Assembly (NCBI GenBank): GCA_016893485.2
Contig: JAFEKX020000001.1
Coordinates: 1,116,001 to 1,180,000 of the forward strand
Source: Streptomyces sp. P3
GTDB lineage: Bacteria > Actinomycetota > Actinomycetes > Streptomycetales > Streptomycetaceae
Direction of reading: 5' to 3'
Length of the DNA stretch: 64,000 nt
The translations under genes were made by a program, and so were the position numbers. This document shows positions 58,994-64,000 of this stretch, piece by piece. Under the pieces are notes generated by a model that was not told the DNA's origin, made no database searches, and saw nothing but the letters and a program-made list of their open reading frames with translations. Numbering within the stretch: the stretch's first letter is position 1; each line of letters starts with the position of its first letter.

Positions 58994-60806
58994 TCAGCGC
59001 CCGCGGTGCCCGCCACCGCCGCCGTTGCCGCCCCCACCGCTGCCGCCCCAGCCGCCGCCGTCCTGACCGGTCCCCGCGCAGTACGACGGGTAGTAGTCGC
59101 AGTAGTCCAGGGTCGGGGCCGCGGTGGTCGGTGTCGTCTGCGGGGTCGACGCGGTCGGCGTCGGTGTCGGAGTGGGCGTGGCCTTCGGGGATTTCGCGGG
59201 CTCCGGGGCGGCCGACTTGGTGGTGGGGGTCGGCGAGCCGGTGCTGTCGGTGTCCCAGTTGACGACCTGCATCTGCGGGTCGGCCTTCGACGTGTCGAAG
59301 ACCCAGCGCTGCGCCGAACCGTCCGCCCGCGTCTTCAGGACGAGCGCGCCGCCACCGTCGGTCGAGGCGGGGGTCAGGGCCAGGTCCTGGTTCCAGCGCG
59401 GTACGAGGATGCCCTGCAGCGTGAAGTCGTAGCGGATGTTCTTCGCGGTCGCCGAGGACGCGCCCGTGCAGGGGGCGAGGTCGACCTCGAAGGCGAGGTG
59501 CGAGTCGAGGCAGGGCCGGGGTCGGCGGTGCTGCGCAGCTGGCCGTCCGTCTCGTACGACCACTGCTGGCCGGCCGCCGAGGTGCAGCTCTGCAGTTCGG
59601 CCTCGGCGCCCTGGCGGGGCTTGTTGCCGGCGACGCCGATGCACAGGCCGGACTCGACGTTGTGCAGCCGGCCGCTGAGCGTGCCCTGCGTGGTGTCGTT
59701 CTTGCCGACCCAGGACGGGTTGGCGGATTCCTTGCCGGTGCCGGCGGCGCCCGCCGACTTGCTCTCGGTGCCGGTCTTGCCGCCGCCCGAGCCGCCGATG
59801 GACCACAGCACGAGCGGGAGGACGACCAGGCCGCTCACGGTCAGCACGGCCACGGCGAGGTTGCGACGGCGGACACGGCGGGCCGCCTTGTGCGCCGATC
59901 TGAGTTCGCCGCGCCGCGGGCCGGGCCGCACCGCGAGTTCGGCGGAGGCGGCGGCCGCCGGGGGGGCAGTGGGCGGCTGCCGGCCCTGACCTCCAGGTAG
60001 GCGCGCGCGCCCCAGCCGAGGACCGCTTCGGCGAGCGCGATGCCGAGCCCGGCGTTGAACTGGTTCAACTGGTCGGCGGTGTACCGGCAGTGCTTGCAGA
60101 CGCTGAGGTGCATCGCGAGGTCCGGGTCGACCTCCGCGCCGCCGCGCCGGAAGGTGACGTCCAGCAGCCGGATGTAGCGCTGGCACTCGTCGTCCTGGGC
60201 GAGTTCGCGGTGGACCTGCAGACATTCCTCGCGCAACCGGCCCCGGGCGCGGCCGAGTTCGATGTCGGCGCCCTCCTCATCCAGGCCCAGCAGTCCGGCG
60301 GGTATCGCGAACGGCTCGGACTCGACCTCGACATGCCAGAGCAGGGTGCGGGCCGACTGGGGCAGCCGCTGGAACGCCCTGGAGAGCAGGCGCCGTTCGG
60401 GCACCGGCAGCAGCCGGGCGGCGGCCCGGTCGCCCTCTCCGGCCGCCGAGCGCAGATCGGGGTGGAGCATGTCCTGTCGGCGGTCGGCGACCCATTCCGC
60501 GGCGATCCGGCGGACGGTGACGAGGACTTGGGGGCGCCAGGCGGCGGTCGGTCCCGACTGGCGCAGGGATTCCCCGAAGAGCCGGGTGAATGCGGCCGTG
60601 GTGAGCATTCCTGCGTGGTGCGGTCCGTCGGTGCACAGCCGCGCATAGGAGAAGGCCGCTTCCCAGTGCCGGTCCAGCAGTTCGCCGACGGGTTGCAGCG
60701 CGGGCGTCGTCCCCGTCCACTTCTTCAGCTCGGCGCTGAGCTGCTCGTCGGTCACTTCGAAGTGGTGAGCGGAACTCGGGGAATTCGAGGGACCTGCGTC
60801 CTTCAC
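58994..60806 (-). CDS. Sigma-like/zinc-finger/transmembrane/ricin-lectin sensor protein (second copy)
   Basis: About 604 residues with breaks near 59980 and 59520. The GTG at 60806 (VKDAGPSNSP) has GGAGGAATGCAGCC upstream. Same order as the protein at 37301: sigma-2-like region (HWEAAFSYARLCTDGPHHAG, VLVTVRRIAAEWVADRR), sigma-4-like region (LPQSARTLLWHVEVESEPF), zinc finger HLSVCKHCRYTADQL, membrane helix (LAVAVLTVSGLVVLPLVLWS), RICIN beta-trefoil (GLCIGVAGNKPRQGAE, QQWSYETDGQLRS, AQRWVFDTS), then a Thr/Pro-rich tail and a Gly-rich end. Promoter region is the 575-bp gap upstream. Confidence 0.84.
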
Positions 60807-61381
60807 GGCTGCATTCCTCCAGGTGAAACGCGGAATTCGGTCCATACCGGCGGGTATGCGACCCCGTCGACAGGTCGACAAAGTCCACCTGTCCGATGGA
60901 TGGCATCCCGGACGTCCGCCTGGGGCAGCTCTTTTGAAGCAAGGGGGTGACGTACGGGAGCGGCCTCGAGCGCGCGGAGGGGAATCATCTATGTGCCCGT
61001 GCGCTGACAGGCACACCTTTACACAGGTCAGCGAGGTGGAACAAGGTCTGCCTCAGTTTTGCGCATTGCGGTCCGGGCCTCGCTATTTGACGTCTCGTCA
61101 AACAGGCCCGGAATGGGATTGCCGCCGTATCCACACGCGAAATCCCGAAACCATTGACCAGGGGCTGCCGGGACCACCCCGCACGACGGACACCAGGACG
61201 CTCTCCTTCCGGTTCTCCCAGGTCATGTTCCGGCCGCCCGGTGCTTTGTCGGACGGAACGGCGGCGTCACGGCAGTTGGCGACTTCCGTAACACGACCGA
61301 TGGCGAAGTTCATGCCCAACCAATAGGCACGCGCCGCTCCTCCTGAGACCGTGGTGTGACATCTCACCGAGGAGGTCCCGT
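60807..61381. other. Divergent intergenic region
   Basis: 575 bp between the second lectin-sensor gene and the PhyH-type gene. Apart from the palindrome at 61086-61102 I see no gene or RNA structure here. The short open frames have no recognisable similarity. Confidence 0.55.
61086..61102. promoter_or_regulatory. Perfect palindrome in the intergenic region
   Basis: Arms TTTGACG and CGTCAAA around TCT. A TetR/GntR-like operator is possible. It lies about 280 bp from either gene start, so its target is unclear. Confidence 0.45.
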
Positions 61382-62162
61382 ATGACGGCCACGGACATCG
61401 GCGCGTTCGAGGAGGACGGGTTCACGGTCGCGCGCGGATTGTTCAGGTACGACGAAATCGACCGGCTCTGTGCGGAGTTCACGGCGCTGCACGCGGCCGG
61501 CCCGGTTCCCGGCCACTTCGCGCCGAGCGTCTCCGACGATCCCCTCCGCACCCATCCGCGGGTGATGCACCCGCACGAGATCAGCGAACTCGCCCTGCGG
61601 TTCCTCCTGGACCAACGCCTGCGGACCGTCCTGGAGCGGCTGTTCGACGAGGAAGTGCTCGCCGCGCAGAGCATGTTCTACTTCAAACCGCCCGGGGGCG
61701 CGCGGCCAGGCGCTGCACCAGGACAACTTCTATCTGCGGGCCGAGCCGGGCACCTGCGTGGCCGCGTGGATCGCCTGCGACGAGATCGACCGGGAGAACG
61801 GCGGCCTGGAGGTCGTGCCCGGCACCCATCGCATGGACCTGTTCTGTCCGGAGGAGGCGGACGCCGGGGTGTCCTTCGCGCGCGAGTACGTGCCGCCGCC
61901 GCCGGGGCTCACTCCGGTGCCGGTCGACATGTCGCCGGGGACGTCCTGTTCTTCAACGGCAGCCTGGTGCACGGCTCGCAGCCCAATCACAGCGCGGACC
62001 GCTTCCGCCGTTCGTTCATCGGGCACTACGTGGGCCGCTCCGCCGACCGCATCGGGAGCTTCTACCGCACGATCTCGATGGGCGGGGGAGCGGGTGCCGC
62101 TCGCGGAGAGCGTCGGCGCGGGGCCGTGCGGCACGGAGTTCGCACCGCACGGCCCGCACTGA
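61382..62162 (+). CDS. Phytanoyl-CoA dioxygenase (PhyH) family protein
   Basis: About 260 residues with breaks near 61700, 61935 and 62090. The ATG has GAGGAGGTCCCGT upstream. EEDGFTVARGLFRYDEIDRL is the family N-terminus. The iron site is QALHQDNFYL (HxD) and, further on, FNGSLVHGSQPNHSADRFRR (distal His, with Arg for 2-oxoglutarate). NGGLEVVPGTHRMDLF is the conserved middle. A 2-oxoglutarate-dependent hydroxylase of an unknown small molecule. Confidence 0.88.
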
Positions 62163-62176
62163 CGGTCCGTCAGAGT

Positions 62177-63149
62177 TCAGGAGTGCCCACTGATCGCGTG
62201 CGGGGTGTAGGGCTGCTCCAGCTCCTCCAACTCCTTTTCGCTCAGCTCCAGTTCGACGGCGGCGACCGCGTCCTCGATGTGCTGCGGCTTGGCCGCGCCG
62301 ACGATCGGCGCGGCCACCGTGCTCTGGTGCAGCAGCCAGGCGAGGGCCACTTGGGCGCGCGGGACGCCCCGGTCGCCGGCGATCCGCGTGACCGCCTCGA
62401 CGATCGCGCGGTCGCCGTCCTGGTAGAGGCGGTTGCCGAAGTTGTCGGTGCTGCTGCGCTCGGTGGTGGTACCCCAGTCCCGGGTGAGCCGGCCGCGCGC
62501 CAGCGGGCTCCACGGCAGCACACCCACGCCCTGGTCGGCGCAGAGCGGCAGCATCTCGCGCTCCTCCTCGCGGTAGAGGAGGTTGTAGTGGTTCTGCATC
62601 GACACGAACTTCGTCCAGCCGTGCCGCTCGGCGACGTGCTGGTGCTTGGCGAACTGCCACGCGTACATCGAACTCGCCCCGATGTAGCGGACCTTGCCCG
62701 CCTTCACCAGGTCGTGCAGCGCCTCCATCGTCTCCTCGACGGGGGGTGTGCGGGTCGGCGCGGTGGATCTGATACAGGTCGACGTAGTCGGTGCCGAGCC
62801 GCTCCAGGCTGTGGTCGATCTCGGACATGATCGCCTTGCGGGAGAGTCCGGCGCCGTTGGGTCCGGGGCGGGTCCTGCCGTGCACCTTGGTGGCGAGCAC
62901 GACCTCGTCGCGGCGGGCGAAGTCCTTCAGTGCCCGGCCGGTGATCTCCTCGCTGGTGCCGTCGGAGTAGACGTTCGCCGTGTCGAGGAAGTTGATCCCG
63001 GCCTCCAGCGCCTGCCGGATCAGCGGGCGCGACGCCTCCTCGTCGAGGGTCCACTCGTGGGTGCCGCGGTCCGGGAGGCCGTAGGTCATGCAGCCCAGCG
63101 AGATCCGCGAGACGTCCAGGCCGGTCGAACCGAGCTTCACGTACTGCAT
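62177..63149 (-). CDS. Aldo/keto reductase
   Basis: About 324 residues with one break near 62745. MQYVKLGSTGLDVSRISLGC at the start; catalytic GINFLDTANVYSDGTSEE (Asp, Tyr); EVVLATKVHGRTRPGPN (Lys); DYVDLYQIHRADPHTP (His); C-terminal cofactor site IVGAAKPQHIEDAV. NADPH-dependent carbonyl reductase of the YajO/Kv-beta-like group. It converges with the PhyH gene with 14 bp between stops. Confidence 0.91.
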
Positions 63150-63407
63150 CGTTGCTGCTCCTGCCTTCGATTTCGGTACCGCTTCGGAGCGTACGACTTC
63201 GTGGGTGCTCGAAGCGGCGCATGTGCGCGCACCCTTGACGAGTGGCGCGGCCGGGCGCTTTGATCCTGGACGTGCCCGCGCGTGCGGCGCGGTACGCAGA
63301 GGTGCGCCCAGCCGGTAGCGGACAGGTTCCAAGCCCGGCCACAGTCGCCAGGTCCGCGGCTCCATCCGGTCCGAGGCGGGGTCGTACCCGCGATTGATGA
63401 AGCGGAC

Positions 63408-64000
63408 ATGCCCGCCAAGGGTGTCTCCCGCGTCGGAGGTCTCGGGACGGCCGTGGTCCTGAGCGGCGCCGTCGCGACCGCAGCGGTCCTGACCTCGTGC
63501 GGAACCTCGAACAGCGCTGCGCCGGAACAGCGGTCGCGCCCGGCACGTCACAGAGCCCGTCCCGCACGGCACCGTCCACAAGCGCCGCTCCCCCGCCCGC
63601 TGAAACCCCGACATCATCACGGCGAAGATCGACTGCGGGGTCGTGCCGCTGCCGACGTACAGCGGGCACCCGGTCACCATCTCCGGGCCCGAACGTGGAC
63701 GGTCTTCGACAACGGCTCGGCCCGCTCCCGGGCGGCCGTGGAGTTCGTGCGGTGGATGAACTCGCCCGCACAGGACGCGCGTTGGGACATCCCGGCGGGC
63801 GGGCTGCCGCTGAGCACGGGCACCGCGGCCCGGCCGGAGTGGCGGGAGCACAGCGCCCGGACGGTCGGGCTCGACGTCTTCACCGACACCCTGCGCTCGG
63901 CCCGTGTGCGGCCGTGTGCACGCCGCGTATCCGCAGATCTCGCAGGCGCTGGGCGAGGCGATCGTCTCGGTCCTGCTCGGCCGGGACTCACCCGAGAAGG
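63408..64000 (+). CDS. Solute-binding lipoprotein, apparently internally shortened (partial at window end)
   Basis: The ATG at 63408 opens a signal with MPAKGVSRVGGLGTAVVLSG and the lipobox VLTSC, a bacterial ABC sugar-binding lipoprotein start. After a Ser/Pro-rich linker (APGTSQSPSRTAPSTSA) and about 35 residues of uncertain frame, the sequence is already at the C-terminal part of the family: FDNGSARSRAAVEFVRWMNS, WDIPAGGLPLSTGTAARP and AYPQISQALGEAIVSVLLG. Roughly 200-250 residues of the usual protein are missing between. Frame breaks lie near 63610-63690 and about 63905. The gene runs off the window. It may be a deleted remnant, a mis-assembly or a true fusion. Confidence 0.6.
   Translation, partial: MPAKGVSRVGGLGTAVVLSGAVATAAVLTSCGTSNSAAPEQRSRPARHRARPARHRPQAPLPRPLKPRHHHGEDRLRGRAAADVQRAPGHHLRARTWTVFDNGSARSRAAVEFVRWMNSPAQDARWDIPAGGLPLSTGTAARPEWREHSARTVGLDVFTDTLRSARVRPCARRVSADLAGAGRGDRLGPARPGLTRE

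Noticed and set aside
62159..62173. Terminator between PhyH gene and aldo/keto reductase (CTGACGG/CCGTCAG)
   Set aside because: One-base loop and 7-bp arms overlapping the coding end; cannot form a stable hairpin.
1..64000. Widespread pseudogenes
   Set aside because: Frame breaks are evenly spread, the ones examined lie at homopolymers, and protein similarity resumes within a few residues; sequencing error is the simpler explanation.
1..64000. tRNA, rRNA, insertion sequences, integrases
   Set aside because: I looked for tRNA-like cloverleafs, transposase or integrase motifs and terminal inverted repeats and found none I could support.

Overview
The window is a 64 kb piece of chromosome from a filamentous actinomycete, almost certainly Streptomyces. 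The evidence is very high GC, strong third-position GC, GTG/TTG starts, many GTGA/ATGA stop-start overlaps, a SapB-type (ram/amf) morphogen cluster, a subtilisin-inhibitor (SSI) gene, three multi-domain SpoIIE-type phosphatases and TAT/lipobox exported enzymes. The sequence carries roughly one frame break per kilobase. The breaks I examined closely fall in or next to short C or G runs, and the protein similarity continues in another frame. I read these as consensus errors rather than real pseudogenes, and many genes below are therefore annotated as one CDS spanning several frames.

Layout. 0-7.2 kb: an isochorismatase-fold hydrolase, then a cell-wall glycopolymer block made of a TarS-like family 2 glycosyltransferase and rfbC on the plus strand, facing rfbA-rfbB-rfbD-methyltransferase on the minus strand (TDP-L-rhamnose supply plus a tailoring methyltransferase). 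7.2-21.1 kb: a large SpoIIE phosphatase diverging from a class III lanthipeptide cluster (ramC LanKC, the 39-residue ramS precursor, exporters ramA and ramB, convergent regulator ramR), a second SpoIIE phosphatase, and a streptogrisin-like secreted protease. 21.8-28.0 kb: a double-glycine leader peptide gene, a strong terminator, an HlyD-type adaptor, a C39-peptidase ABC exporter and a second NHLP-type ABC protein. This is an export system with no recognisable peptide-modifying enzyme beside it, and it is the most interesting locus here.

28-38.9 kb: SRPBCC/ArsR pair, a DHA2 efflux pump behind two palindromes, a STAS antagonist, an SSI-family inhibitor with Lys at P1, a conserved hypothetical protein followed by a 10-bp tandem repeat, a four-gene uptake/catabolic operon (NCS1 permease, cyclase, alpha/beta hydrolase, 2-hydroxyacid dehydrogenase) and an unusual sigma-like/zinc-finger/transmembrane/ricin-lectin protein. 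39.3-48.5 kb: aldo/keto reductase with divergent XRE regulator, a Doc-like toxin/antitoxin pair, ogt plus a 2OG-Fe(II) oxygenase, hemerythrin plus DHA2 pump, and an ECF41-type sigma factor translationally coupled to a stand-alone cytochrome b. 48.6-64 kb: TAT-exported GH2 beta-galactosidase, third SpoIIE phosphatase, divergent ECF sigma/serine-threonine kinase, DUF4232 lipoprotein, SLC13/ArsB-like permease, Usp protein, a second sigma-like/lectin membrane protein, a PhyH-type dioxygenase, an aldo/keto reductase and a solute-binding lipoprotein that looks internally shortened and runs off the end.

How the parts fit: two peptide-secretion systems (SapB-like and GG-leader), a secreted protease, a protease inhibitor and several partner-switching or sigma-factor regulators lie together, which suggests a region devoted to surface development and extracellular signalling. 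That functional link is inference; the gene identities rest on motifs read from the sequence.
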